A DNA stretch of 64,000 nt from Diphasiastrum complanatum (Eukaryota; Streptophyta; Lycopodiopsida; Lycopodiales; Lycopodiaceae). Under the pieces are notes generated by a model. It was given only the letters and a program-made list of their open reading frames with translations, ran no database searches and had not been told where the DNA came from. Where the stretch lies: NCBI GenBank assembly GCA_029204225.1, contig CM055110.1, positions 34,419,947 through 34,483,946 on the forward strand, given 5' to 3'. This document shows, one piece after another, positions 33,550 through 46,600 of this stretch. The translations under genes and the position numbers were made by a program. Each line of letters starts with the position of its first letter. Within the stretch, counting starts at the first letter, position 1.

Positions 33550-36500
33550 GATTTGCTGAGCGGCCTCCTCGTGGCCTGGAGGCTAGCTGTTTGGCTCATT
33601 TTGGAGCCCGAGCAAGGAGTGCACTTTGGTGTCTAGAAAGAGAGGGAAAAGGAGGGGAGGGGGAGGGGGGGGACTTAGGCTATGGTAGTTGCCGATTTTT
33701 CCCCTAAATCTACTCTAATGGGCTTAAGGCATTATCAGTTTCGGAACATTTCAGGCTAGTTAGACAATGTTATTGGTGATGTTGTACATTGATTAGTGGT
33801 AAAAAATGCCAGTGATAATTACAGGTTCGTATGGTAATTTTGTTCCAGGCATGAAATTTCATAGAAAACGATTTTTTTTAATGAAAAGTGCTTTGATAAA
33901 CTTTTTGATACTGTACACAAACTTGTTAATAAGGGAAAATTGTTATTTTTCCTCGGTAAATGGCAAACGAAGAGATTCTTGTAATTGGAGAAGTCCCCGA
34001 CTTCTCCTGAAAATCGACTGGCATGTCCTAGCAAGGACCCAATCAATTTTCATCACTTGCTTTACATGATCCATAAAGTCGTTTTGGAACTTCTTTAAAG
34101 CTTAAAATTAGCCATAATCAAATGCAACATCTATATAACATTTTGCAAACAGTTAAATTGCTACATGGGCATTCGGAAATAGGACATTTGTGTTCAAGAG
34201 TTTCTCGATACTTGGCCATGGTGCTATGGTCCCTCTGAAGCATTGTTATGGCTTCACAAAAGGGTGTGCCAGGCAAACATCCCCGAAATTGATTATTGTA
34301 TACCAAAGAATAAGATGGAAAAGTTTAATAACGAGCTGGAAGTTATGGCTCGCTAAAAAGACACATACGCCATATGACACTCTAATCGAATTGGTTGGAA
34401 CAGTCGTAAGGCCCGGTGGGCAGAACTTCTGTCGAAATTTGATTTTGACATATAGCGTATCAAACGAATCAATCAAGCCATTGCATTCAAGAACCGAGGA
34501 ATTTGACAGAAATGATTCAGTTGGAAAACTCTAAGGTTGAATAGAGGTCATATGCAATTTGTTCTTAATTGGATTAATTCCCACTCACTCTTTCCCATTT
34601 CTAACTCTGTCACTCAAGGAATGTTCGGCTGAGACCTACAATCCTTATAGTGGCTGGAGAGATTATGAAAAGGGTGAAGAAAAATATGAGTTGGAATTTC
34701 TACTGTGAAGTTGGAATTTGTGACAATTCTTGAGAACTTCACATAGTACTGATTTGCTCAAAGGTCATATGAGTAATTCCAGAAAATTCAGTTTTTGGAC
34801 GATTAGATCGGGTAGTGGATGGTTTTCCTGTAGGGCTGTAAATCTTAACAAATGCCCATTACTATTGGTCACAAGAGGGTGTTTTGTCGGAAATTTGAGG
34901 TATTGGCCATGACCCCTTATGGATATCTCAATTTACAAAACCGGAAGCCTTGCAGGCTATTTCTTTATTCTGAGAATATATTAGTGAATTTCCTAATAGT
35001 AATTAACCCGATTTCATGTGTTTCCTTGGAAGGTAATTTTTATTACCCGTGGACCTTGGAAGATGTCACATGAATGTTTAATAAACTTGTTTTCTAATAT
35101 ATCATTCCTCTTACTTGAATATTCAATAAATCCTTTCTGATTATACAAGTCAAATCTCTATGATGCTAACAAAGAAAATCTTTGTATAAATCATTCAGGG
35201 AAATGTATTGGGACATTAACTGTATTTATTTACGTTCATGCAACACATTTCTTGAATTTCAAGGTTTTTTGAAGTTCTTCTTTGAAACTTCTCCTAGGCC
35301 ATATCTGGACTGATATGCACCCCTTGGAAACTCATGTGGTTTCCTATTAAAAGGGGGAGAAGTATGAAGAATAGAAAGTTATCGAGAAATATCTATTGCA
35401 TAGATTCCAGGAGGGATTTGTAATATGAATGGATGAGGGACTTGTTTGTAGAATCAGGATCAATAGGATATTCTGATATTACAAGAATCTTCTAAGGATT
35501 GTAGCAGATATCTTGTTAGAAGATGTGAGGGAAGAAAATTAGAAAACACTCTTGTAGTAGAAAAGTTGCTGATTTCAAGTCCGATCGATTTGTATAAGAA
35601 CTAGAGAGTTCTATTACAAGAAAGTGGTTTGTTGAAACTAATTCCTTGTGAGTTGAGATGAGCTTGATCTTATTGTGAACTAGGATCCGTGAGTTGATGC
35701 AAGGAATGAAATTCACTCTAATAATATATTCTTTTGAAATATCTTCGAATGAGATTTTGGTTATGAAATAGCACTCTTTGAGAAATATTCTTTTAGAGTT
35801 AATTGGGTTACAGGATTCTCAGCTAAAAAGTGTTGTTTATAGATCGGGTGAAATTTGTAGAGATATGTTATGTAGTGAATCTTTGTTGGATCATAAATTC
35901 TTTTGTACAAACTTTTAATCTTGTGGATCTTCAAAGTATTCCTTGGATTGACTTTAAGTGCATGCATAAACTAGTCAGTCAAACATAGGCATATTGATGA
36001 GAATTGTATTGAGACAATGCTACAAGTAGCACGTGAGAATGTCCAAAGTGCCCAAGATAGGGACATGCATTAGGCTAATCTGAAAAGATCGCCTTGAGAC
36101 TTTTAAGTGGGGGATTGGGTGTATTTATGAATCCCGAAGGATTCTAGTGTGAAAGTTCCTTCGCTAGAGTGCTTCTTTTTGTGAGAGTCTAATACATCTC
36201 CAAAATGAAACACTGAATCGAAACTAGCAGTAAAACTTTAGTGAAAAATGATATCTAGCCAACAATCATAAGAAATACTGCAGAACTTTTGTAAGCTCTT
36301 GCAACAAGAATGATTAGATGTTTCTTTAGTATTTGAGGTTTTTTTACATCAAACTTTGCATTTCACAGGTTTGTAAGGATAAACAAGAAGCTGAACTTTG
36401 GTTTGTTGGTCTCAAAGCGCTAGCCTCAACAAAGAGAGACATCGAAGGTCCAAAAACGAAACAATGGTGGAGGACAATCACCAAAGGCAAGCAGCTCTAG

Positions 36501-39500
36501 TACTATGACACGTAGACATTCACCTTTTCCCTCCTGTTTTGAAAGTAGTGATAATCTGAAGGTTAGTTCTTGATGCATTGAAGGGTAATGAAAGGGCTAA
36601 ACCTGTATGATACAAATAGATGCTTTTCTCATTGTCTTATTTTAAAAAGTTATTTGTTCTTAGTGATGGTGATGTTTTTAAACATAACGTATGCATGCAT
36701 CTATCGTAAGTTTGCAAGAATAGCAATGGTGTGATTCTAGAATCGTCATAAGCATATGCATCATAGATATCATTTAATCCTTTGTATGGTTGCAACCCTA
36801 CTAGTTTTGAAGTAGTTGTTTTAGTTTTGATGTACTAAGATAATGGGTAGCTTATGTTTTTATACTGCAAATAGGAATTTTAGTTTATGAAAATGAGGGA
36901 TAACATGGTGTCAGTTTATCAGTCACTTCAATGCTTAATCTATTAATCACTTCAATGTTTATATAGTAGTAGTTGCAACAAAATACCATGTGAGTTGAGC
37001 CTCAATCTAGAAATTGCTAGACTTCTCTTCATAAATATGTCCTCCCAAAGACGGTTCTTTCAGGTTCATCATTTATTCTATGCCACTTAACCTTATAAGA
37101 AAATGTTACGGCCATATTCCGCTAAGGACATGGAATAGTCCTAATATGGTAGACTGGCCCTCCAGTGTTCGAGATTATTGGTCACGCCGAGATTTAATTC
37201 CACGTCGAGGCCTGCTGGTGACTAATGACCTTGAGAGGACCTTGACACTCTAATTGAGACATATGGAGCAGTGCATGTACGTGTGACTGATATATGCAGG
37301 AGGTATGCATGAAGAGCTGTGATCTATTTATAGTTGACCTGTATGGGGATTGCATGGTCTCATGCACAAGATCCTACTCTCTATATATTGAGGTAGTGAT
37401 TATCCTGTCGACGACTTTGGTCTAGGTCAGTTGAGCTCTTCTCCTCTTGCTATCACATGGCATGGTTTGGGGGCTAGATCCAGGAGGATTCTCTAGGAGG
37501 GATCTAGGATTGGTTGGGTGGTTTTGCTCCACAGTCTCTCTTGTGGTTTCCTATCCTCATCTTAGGGGTTGTCCCTAGTAGACTAAGAATAATGATTCAT
37601 GGGTAAGATTTGAAAGCTTAAGGGATAATTTCATGTTTTCTTTTTCCCATTCTAAGGACAGAACCTGTTTAAGGGAGGAAAAATGGTACGGCCATATTCT
37701 GCTAAGGACATGGAATAGTCCTAATATGGTAGACCGGCCCTCCAGTGTTCGAGATTATTGGTCACGCCGAGATTTAATTCCACGTCGAGGCCTGCTGGTG
37801 ACTAATGACCTTGAGAGGACCCAGACACTCTAATTGAGACATATGGAGCAGTGCATGTACATGTGACTGATATAGGCAGGAGGTAAGCATTAAGAGCTGT
37901 GATCTATTTATAGTTGACTTGCATGGGGATTGCATGGTCTCATGCACAGGATCCTACTCTCTATATATTGAGGTAGTGATTATCCCGTCGATGACTTTGG
38001 TCTAGGTCAATTGAGCTCTTCTCCTCTTGCTATCACATGGCATGGCTTGGGGGCTAGATCCAAGAGGATTCTCCAGGAGGGATCTAGGATTGGTTGGGTG
38101 GTTTTGCTCCACAATCTCTCTTATGGTTTCCTGGGGTTTGTCCCTAGTGGTCTTTACAGAAAGTCACAACGAAATTCACTCCCTTAAGAGATAAGCTATT
38201 GTAGAGCATCTTTCCAATGTATCTCTCGTCATTAAGTAACTGTCAACTTCAAAATTTGTACAAAAGATGAGAAATTGTTTTTAATTGAATGATTGCAAGA
38301 TACAAAAAGAGTCTGCATAAATTTCATGCATTCATTTTGAAATGATTTGTAGATTGTAACCTTGTGAAGAAGAGCTCCTCCCATGGTGCTCAGAAATCAC
38401 TCTAGATGATAGTGTCCTAAAGCAAAAGGACTAACATAAGGGTGGCTTACCTCTAATGTATTAGAGCAAGGTTACGAAAGACAAAGTGAAAATTTCAGAC
38501 TTGGGTCCATACAAGGTCCCAATTTTCACTGTCTTGGTTTGCCCGTTTGACCATGGCTAGAACACATCCTAATGAGTCTAGATTGAGGCAGGCGAGCTTG
38601 GAACCCTAATTCCCAGCCCTGTAGGCCAAAAATAGTCAAAATCCCTTAAACCATCCTACAGGCTTGCCTTTTTGAGATCTAGGTTCGCCCTCTTCACATT
38701 AGCCTCCTCATAATACGCTCTTTCAACAGCGAGTCAGGTGAGCCCAGAATCCCATCCAGTTTCTGTGGAGAGCCTATTTTCAGAAAATCACTAAATAGGC
38801 TCCCCACACGTGTGAAATTGACATCTAGATTCGCCCCCTTGATATTTTACACATCTCAACATGCTAGATCTACTGCCAAACAGGAGAACCTCGATCCCCC
38901 AGCCAAACTCCCATAAAATTCAGTTTTAGTGGTTTTCTAACTTGAATTGAGTTTTTTGGCCATTTTTAGCCTTGTTTGAGTTTCCCACATGTGTGAATGA
39001 CCCCATCTGAGTCCACTGTCACCATTGGTCTTAGAATGTACTTTTTAGTCATTCTAATACATAACATCTATGTTCCCCAAATTTGGAGGGGGGGGGCGGG
39101 TCTATATAAGGAGGTGGGAATGCACTAAAACTCAAACCTGCTAAAGAGATGCTATCAAAAATTTTCAGAAACTTTCCAACATTCCCAAGCATCTCCAAAG
39201 CATTCACAGAGGCCAACTAAGTCTTCTCAGAAAGGCCAAGATGGCAAAGATGCAGTTAGATATGGACGCCATGCAAGCCAGTATCAAATCCTATCAGGCC
39301 ATGGTACCACTTCTACAAAGACAAAATCACGCCTTGCAAACCAGGATCGAAACAGAATAGAAGACCAAGCGCCGGGAGCAAGTGATCCTCGCAAAAGCTA
39401 CAGGAACTGCTCTAGGATTTTGAGGTCAAGCAGAAAAGTTACGTAGATCCAATCATCAATCTCATCAGTGAATTGGGAAAACAAAATGATGAGTTGGAGC

Positions 39501-42500
39501 ATCTGTTGGCTAAGGCTTTGGCATCACAAATTCTAGAAAACACGCAGCTAGCCACTACAAGCCTAGGGCCATTGGCAACATCCCAAGAGTCTCCATCTGC
39601 ACCAACAAGCACACAAGCATCAACTCCAGCTCCCTTGGAGTTTGATACAACCTTCACGTTTGAGCAGCTGGATGTGCCCAAGGGTGAAGCATTTGGTGAA
39701 AGCTCATTCCAAGAAACCCTTTCACACGACAAAGCGGCAGACATGGATGCAGGCCAGGACCAAACAAGCAAGAGTATCAAACATGTTTTTAAGAAGTCCC
39801 AGACTCTAGAGAGTCGGTCCAAGGGTTCCAAGCCAAGTACGCCTTGGAGCAGTTTTTCCAAAAGAACAATATTTCAGTTGATCCAACGGTGTGACAAGCG
39901 TCAACTGCAAAGAGCTCTCTTTCCTCACTTATTTTTAGTTCCATTGGGACCGTTCCTTGGGTCCTTTTTATTTTACGTCCGTGCATGTAGTACGAGTGGA
40001 AGAGAGGCAACGCACCCAATGGTTGCTCTGTAGCTCACATGTCTTCGGGCCGCTTCAAGATGTGACACAATCCTATGGGCCTAGGCAATGGACGACTACT
40101 GAAAGCTCACTCAAGAACTCCACAAGTAAAACAAAGAGCTAGAAATTGAGCAACAAGTGGATCAAAAAAAAAAAACATCCAATAATTGCAATGGGACTGG
40201 CAACAGATTAGTAGCGGGGGATTGTGGGGTCTGGAATACAAGGCCCAAGGGGCATTTCAATGAAGTCCGGGAGAATTAAGAAAAGAAGCACCTTACAGGG
40301 AAGTTGTAAAGTCCTCAATCCAAGGATCCTATTCTAAGCATGCCAATCACAAGCAACACAAGGGAACCTGATGGTGGACAAACCAACCCAACCAAACCTA
40401 GATCGAACAGATCTAGTCCCCAAGCTAGGATCAATCAGAGTCATGGAAAGAGGAGTCACACCAGCAGCATGTAGCTACTCATCACAAATCAAGCATACAC
40501 TAGTGAGAGCCCAGCAGGTATACTTATACCCTCCAAGGCCCATGCACCACTAGTAGTGCACTGTGACACCTCACTGGACACCTCTGTCTGGGCCACGTCA
40601 TCCAGTTCCCAATGACTCACTGATAGACCCATACAAATCCACCATCAAGTGTGTAGGCCTACAACCATTAATTATGACCATGTACACATAAGGGCTTCAA
40701 TTCCCTTATAGTCACAATTAACTTACGGGTTGTTGGTCTATTGGTCTCTAGCGTGGACACGCTACCCGAGACCAGTCATGGGTATGACATTCTTCCTGCC
40801 TTATTCAAGTTCTGTCCTCGGAACTTAAAATTGGGAAAGTTCCTCCTTAAGCTTCCTTCTGGTTGCCAAGAATCGTCATCGTCTGTACATCCCTTCCATC
40901 GAACCAGATGCTTGATAACTATACGATTTCACACTTGTTTAATTCTTGTATCCAAGATCTTTTCGGGTTCAAGCGGAGACACACCCGATGATTCATCCAA
41001 CAGGTCCAATTGATCTCCAGATCCAAGATGCTCTCCTTCACGTAGACTCTTTCAGAGACGGCTTACGTGAAATACGGGATGCACTTGAGATCCATCCGGG
41101 AGTTCCGATTGGTAAGCTAAGGATCCGATCTTTTTCAAGATCTCAAATGGTCCTCTATATCTAGGGGACGATTAGTAATGCTAGCCGGTACGCACTACAT
41201 TTGAATCCATCGAGATTCTCAAAAAATACCCAATCCCCCACTTGGAAGTCTCTCGATGATCTTTTCAGACTTGCATAATGTCGGTCCCCATCCTGGGTAC
41301 CCCAGACATTCTCACGTGCAATCCGTAGCATTTCCTGCATATCATGTAGGAAATCCGCTACTTTCTGAAACTTGAACGCCCGAGTCTCTACCGCAATGGG
41401 TGATATAGGTTTAAAACTATACGTAAGCACGCACGGGCTATAACCGGTAGCCAAATGCTTACTATAACCCAATCTCCATCAAGGTGATTACCTCTCCGAG
41501 GAGAAAATATGAATAGATATCTTAACTGATCTTCTGATCTTGTAGGTAATCCTTCTTTTAACCGATCAAGTATAACTAGAATCTGAACTATGATTCGTCA
41601 ATCATAATTCATCTGATTCTTGTCCTATACTCAATAAAAGAAGGTAACTACCAATGATTAGAAGAACTTTAAGTTCAGAGTCATCTCTAGTTTAGCGAAT
41701 ACGGCCGACCAAAAGTGACCTATGAACTTTGAATCGCGAATGTTCATAATGTCACTTTTGTAATCCGTAAAGCCAAAATTGATACTCAAATAATTACTTG
41801 GTCTTTACCCAAATAAACATAGTCAATTTGGTAAGATGGCTAGTCATTACCAAAATTCCACTATCTCGTTTATTCATCCGGGGTAATCTACCAATCACAA
41901 TCCTTTCTTATGGATTAGGTATATCCTAGAATCTGAATTAAGATTCAACAATCCCAACTCTCCAGATTCGCGAAACCATACCATATCATAAGAGTACATC
42001 ATGAGAATGCATTGCAATTCTTAAAAGACACATGAGTTGTTCTTGAAGGTCCTTTCCATCTGGAAATTTCCAGACTTTCACAACACACACATGGTGCCAA
42101 TATAACGATTGTAATTAAAAAAATGCCCTTACTTTAGGCATGGCACAAATTGTCATTCCAAAGTTAGGGTCCCAATCTAGAATACGTCTAGATTTTGCTC
42201 TTAAGTTCTAATCTAGAATAACTTAAGATTTACCGGAACCTCATTACGTGACGTTCTAACTTTTGGCAAACAACTATCCAACTCTCCTGAGTGTTCCAGG
42301 ATAGCATTCCATCCTTTCCGAACGGGAAAAGATAAGTCCCAAAAGTTTTCGTGTATTCTATGCACACCCATCTGTAAAAGAATCCAAAACGACTCATAAA
42401 TGTTGTGACTTATAACAATACATTTCAACAATAATATCCATAAGTAAGATTCCTATTGTTAATTTACAACAACTAACTCAGAAGCAACGCTTCTGACTCG

Positions 42501-43629
42501 GTTAGCTGTATCGGATTTAGAAAATGTTTAAATGTTTCGATGTGGTACCAAAACACCACATTTAATCTGATTCTAAATCAATTCTAGGTCAATAAGCAAT
42601 TCTCAATGAGAAATTACTATAACCCAGTGAGAAATTGTCTCAACACAATTCTCATCAATATGCCTATGTACCAACCACTAGTTTATGCATGAAGTCCTCA
42701 ATCCAAGGATCCTATTCTAAGCATGCCAATCACAAGCAACACAAGGGAACCTGATGGTGGACAAACCAACCCAACCAAACCTAAATCAAGCATACACTAG
42801 TGAGAGCCCAGCAGGTATACTTATACCCTCCAAGGCCCATGCACCACTAGTAGTGCACTGTGACACCTCACTGGACACCTCTGCAGCCTATCTGGGCCAC
42901 GTCATCTAGTTCCCCAATGACTCACTGATAGACCCATACAAATCCACCATCAAGTGTTTAGGCCTACAACCATTGATTATGACCATGTACACATAAGGGC
43001 CCTAATTTCCTTATATTCACAATTAACTTACGGGTTGTTGGTCTACTGGTCTCTAGCATGGACACGCTACCAGAGACCAGTCATGGGCATGACAGAAGTA
43101 GCCTATGTAAATAACGATTTTGTGTAATTGATGGCCCAAGCATGGCATCCTGCCTGTATAAGCCCATCTTGAAGAGCCCATCAATAGTTAGTTGTGTTAG
43201 GCCCCAAGTATGCCACCCTGAATGCATAAGTCCAACTTGTGATGCCATTAGTCATTAGGGGGAAGAAAACAATTTTGGAAAGTCTCAAGGTTTTAACTTA
43301 GACTTAAAAAAGTTTGTAAAGTCAAAGTCAAGTTTCCTAGAACGGTCTTGTCCCACAAGTGTAGAAAGGAAGCTCCACAAGCTTCTATAAAAGAGAAGCC
43401 CTTTGTATGTGATTTTCATCCTTAATGCAAGAGAGCTAAGTGATGCCATTTTTGGATCCACGTGTGCTTAACTTTGGTGTTTGGCTAATATTAGTGTGGC
43501 TTTGTGTTGAACGCTATCATTTCTAAGTTCTTGCTATTTTAGCCCCTTTTAAGCATATGTGCTTAATCTTGTGTGGTTCTAATTTAGTTAAGCTTTTTAG
43601 AGAGAGTGTTGAAGAGTGTGTGTGAGTGA

Positions 43630-43677
<48 letters not shown>

Positions 43678-46600
43678 TGCAAGTGGAAGTGTGTGTGAGA
43701 GTTTGGAGGAAAGTAGAGTTAATGTTATTTGGTTTTGGTTATGTTCTCATGGCATTTTGTTTGTAAGTAGTAGTGTTTAACCCTGTGCTGTAATTGACAT
43801 GTTATGATACTTTTTTCTTTTTTTCCAATTAATTTGTCGTCATATGCAAAGTCCTTTGAGGGATTTACCTTTTCATTTGGCATATTGGACCCAACGGGGT
43901 TGGCTCAGTTGGTTGGCTTGGCATCCAAAGTTTCTTTGGTCCCAGGTTCGAGCCTCCCCTTGGAAACCAAGAAGCATTTGGCATATTGGAAGGTGACCTC
44001 CATTTTTCTAGAACAAGCAACCCTAATGTATCTAAATTTTTTTGAGAGGCCATCACAAAGGTCTGTGTGAACGAACCACATGTCTTAGAACAATTGTTGA
44101 GCTGTTAAACCTATAGAATAATTGGGGAATGTATACCCGTCGTTTGTGCACTCAACCTGTGGAAGTTTTACTCGGGCGTCGAATTGTTTCACATGCATTA
44201 GCTATCAAGTAAAATTTTGTTGGACGCTGAAACAATCATTACCTGTTAGCAAAGAAAGTTTGCTATCGAAACTTTGTTGTATACATTAACATTAACCAGT
44301 AGCTAGCAAAATTCCAGTAAGAGTTGCCTTAAGCTGAAAAGACTATTGTAACCATTGATCTGCACTTGTTGGTGTTAGGGACACACAACACATGTTCCAT
44401 GCTCCTTTAATTATAGTCATATGAGTACCCGCAATTAACTGAAGTTTTGGAATCATTTTAATGCTAATTTTTTTACGGATAATAAGATTACTTTAGCGGA
44501 TAAGGTTAAATGCCCTAAATTGGGCATCCTACAGGTCACATTTGGAACCTTCGAGGTAATTGCCAAATCAGTATAAATAAGGGTTAGGGATCTATCATTC
44601 TCAGTTTTTTAGGAGTCTAATGTTCTGAGCTCCTTGTAGTGAGTTATATTTGTGTTTGGAGATCTTTGTTCGAGATTTGCCTGAGCCATCGATGACCATT
44701 TATATTCATTGGGTTTTCTTTGTTGGATGCTTTGTGAATGATATTTCTGCTTGGTGTACTTCCATCGATGCCATATTTGTGAAGTTGTTCATAATTTGAT
44801 AGTTGAGCACTTTCCTACTTGGGCTGTTGTCACTATCTTCCGTCCATTGTTGCCTGTCCTGCTCCTCCGTCGCCCATTTTTCAGTCCTTTGCTACCCCTG
44901 TGCTCCTTCATCGCCCTTTATAGGCCGTCCTTGCGGCCCATCGCAAGCCCTTTTCTTGCTGTGCGTTACTCACCATACACTATACTTTGTTGTCAATCGC
45001 CTTCCATACTCATTGTTTGCTCCCGTCACTTTCCAACAACCTTCCTTGCTGTCCATCACCCTCCAATAGCTGCTTTATGCAAGCATTCAGCCTATGGCCC
45101 TCCATAAACTCTCTCTGGATTTTTATCACACTTTGCAATAGTCATTTGTTGCCCATCACCCTCGACCACCCGTTCTTGTTGTCCATTGCTCTCTACTTTT
45201 TTTGCTTTCCTTGCTCTCCATAGTCCTCCTTGGCTATCAATTGCCATTCACACTTGTCATCTACCTCTGTTGCCCTCCACTAGTTTTGTTTTGCTCTCCA
45301 TCACCTTCCACCAAACCTCTTGCTGTCCATCACCCTCCACAACTTGCTGTTTGCTATTTTTTTTCCTTGCTTTTCTTTTAAATTAGCATGTCGACCACAC
45401 TCTTCATCCAACTTTGAGGACACGGTCTCTCAATTCGATGATCATGCTCAACAAGTGGATCGTATCCAATAGGCCCTTGCTTATATTTTTTACCATCTTA
45501 GTATTACAATTGCATGTGCTTTTGAAGTTCTTAACAATAATTGCCAACCTTGACGTATTTGTTCCCCTCCAATTGCGCCCCAAGACAAAATTTTGGATAC
45601 AACACATGGCATTCCTCCCTTATCACCTAGCTTGTGATGAGCAGCCAAGGATTTGCTTACAAGGACACCAAAGAACAGCTGTGGAGTGAAACCACCCAAC
45701 CAAGTAGAAGCCAAAGATTAGTACGCAGAAGTTTCACCCCCGACCGAGCTTTGTGAATGCTTGATAAAGAGGAGATAGCCAAGAGCCTAAATGCTGAAAG
45801 CTTGAATGATGGGGGAAAGTTCCCAATAAGGGTACAAGTGCCCAAGAGAATTTAAATGGGCACCCATGCAATCTCCATGCATGGTAGACTCAATCTTTAG
45901 ATAATACTGATACACCTCGAGTTTTGAACACAATATCATAGATATGGCATCACATCATATACGATAGACATCAATGATAGCAAATGCTCTTTGCCTGAGA
46001 ACAATACGTGAATGTCACAAATATTTGAGGCTAAAGCTCAACCTGAGCAATAGTAGAGAGATCTACCAAATAACATTTTACTCATTTAGGAGCCTTAGTA
46101 GCTATTTATACTAATCAAAAGCTACCTCCCTTCAATAACTGGAGGGAAAAAATGGAAATTCAAGGGCCCGAATTAGGAACCATTTGAAATATGTGTCCTG
46201 GGCCTATCAAATACAAATAAAAGTGAGTGTCCACAAGTAAATTCAATTCTGACATTGAGATTGAAAATTACTGAAAATTGGTGAAAGAAATTCTCTTAAA
46301 AATGCTAGGTTCTGATTTTTCACTGAGCGTGTAATGACCTGTTTTGCAGGAGGAAGGTGAAACTTTTGGAAGTGGCAGTCCTTATAAGGGTCTTCAACAG
46401 GATTTAGAGAATCTTACCTTGTCAAGGACAACAAATCTAGTGAATTCAAAAATCCCATATACGAGTACCTTTATTGGATGTTCACTGCAGTCTACTGGTG
46501 CAGATATGGGAACAGAAAATCACGGTGTGCAGTTGAAAGATCCTCCGGACGGCGTAGTTCAGACAAGTCTTTCTGGTGCAGTCAGTACGTCAAGCTATGG

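Noticed and set aside
44751-45386. Several Ser/Leu/Pro-rich ORFs
   Set aside because: Products of the pyrimidine-rich minisatellite, open in multiple overlapping frames.
46344-46349. Starting the RCC1/FYVE protein at 46344
   Set aside because: There is no ATG there. The preceding bases are the intron acceptor ttgcag, and exon 6 begins at 46350 in frame with exon 5.
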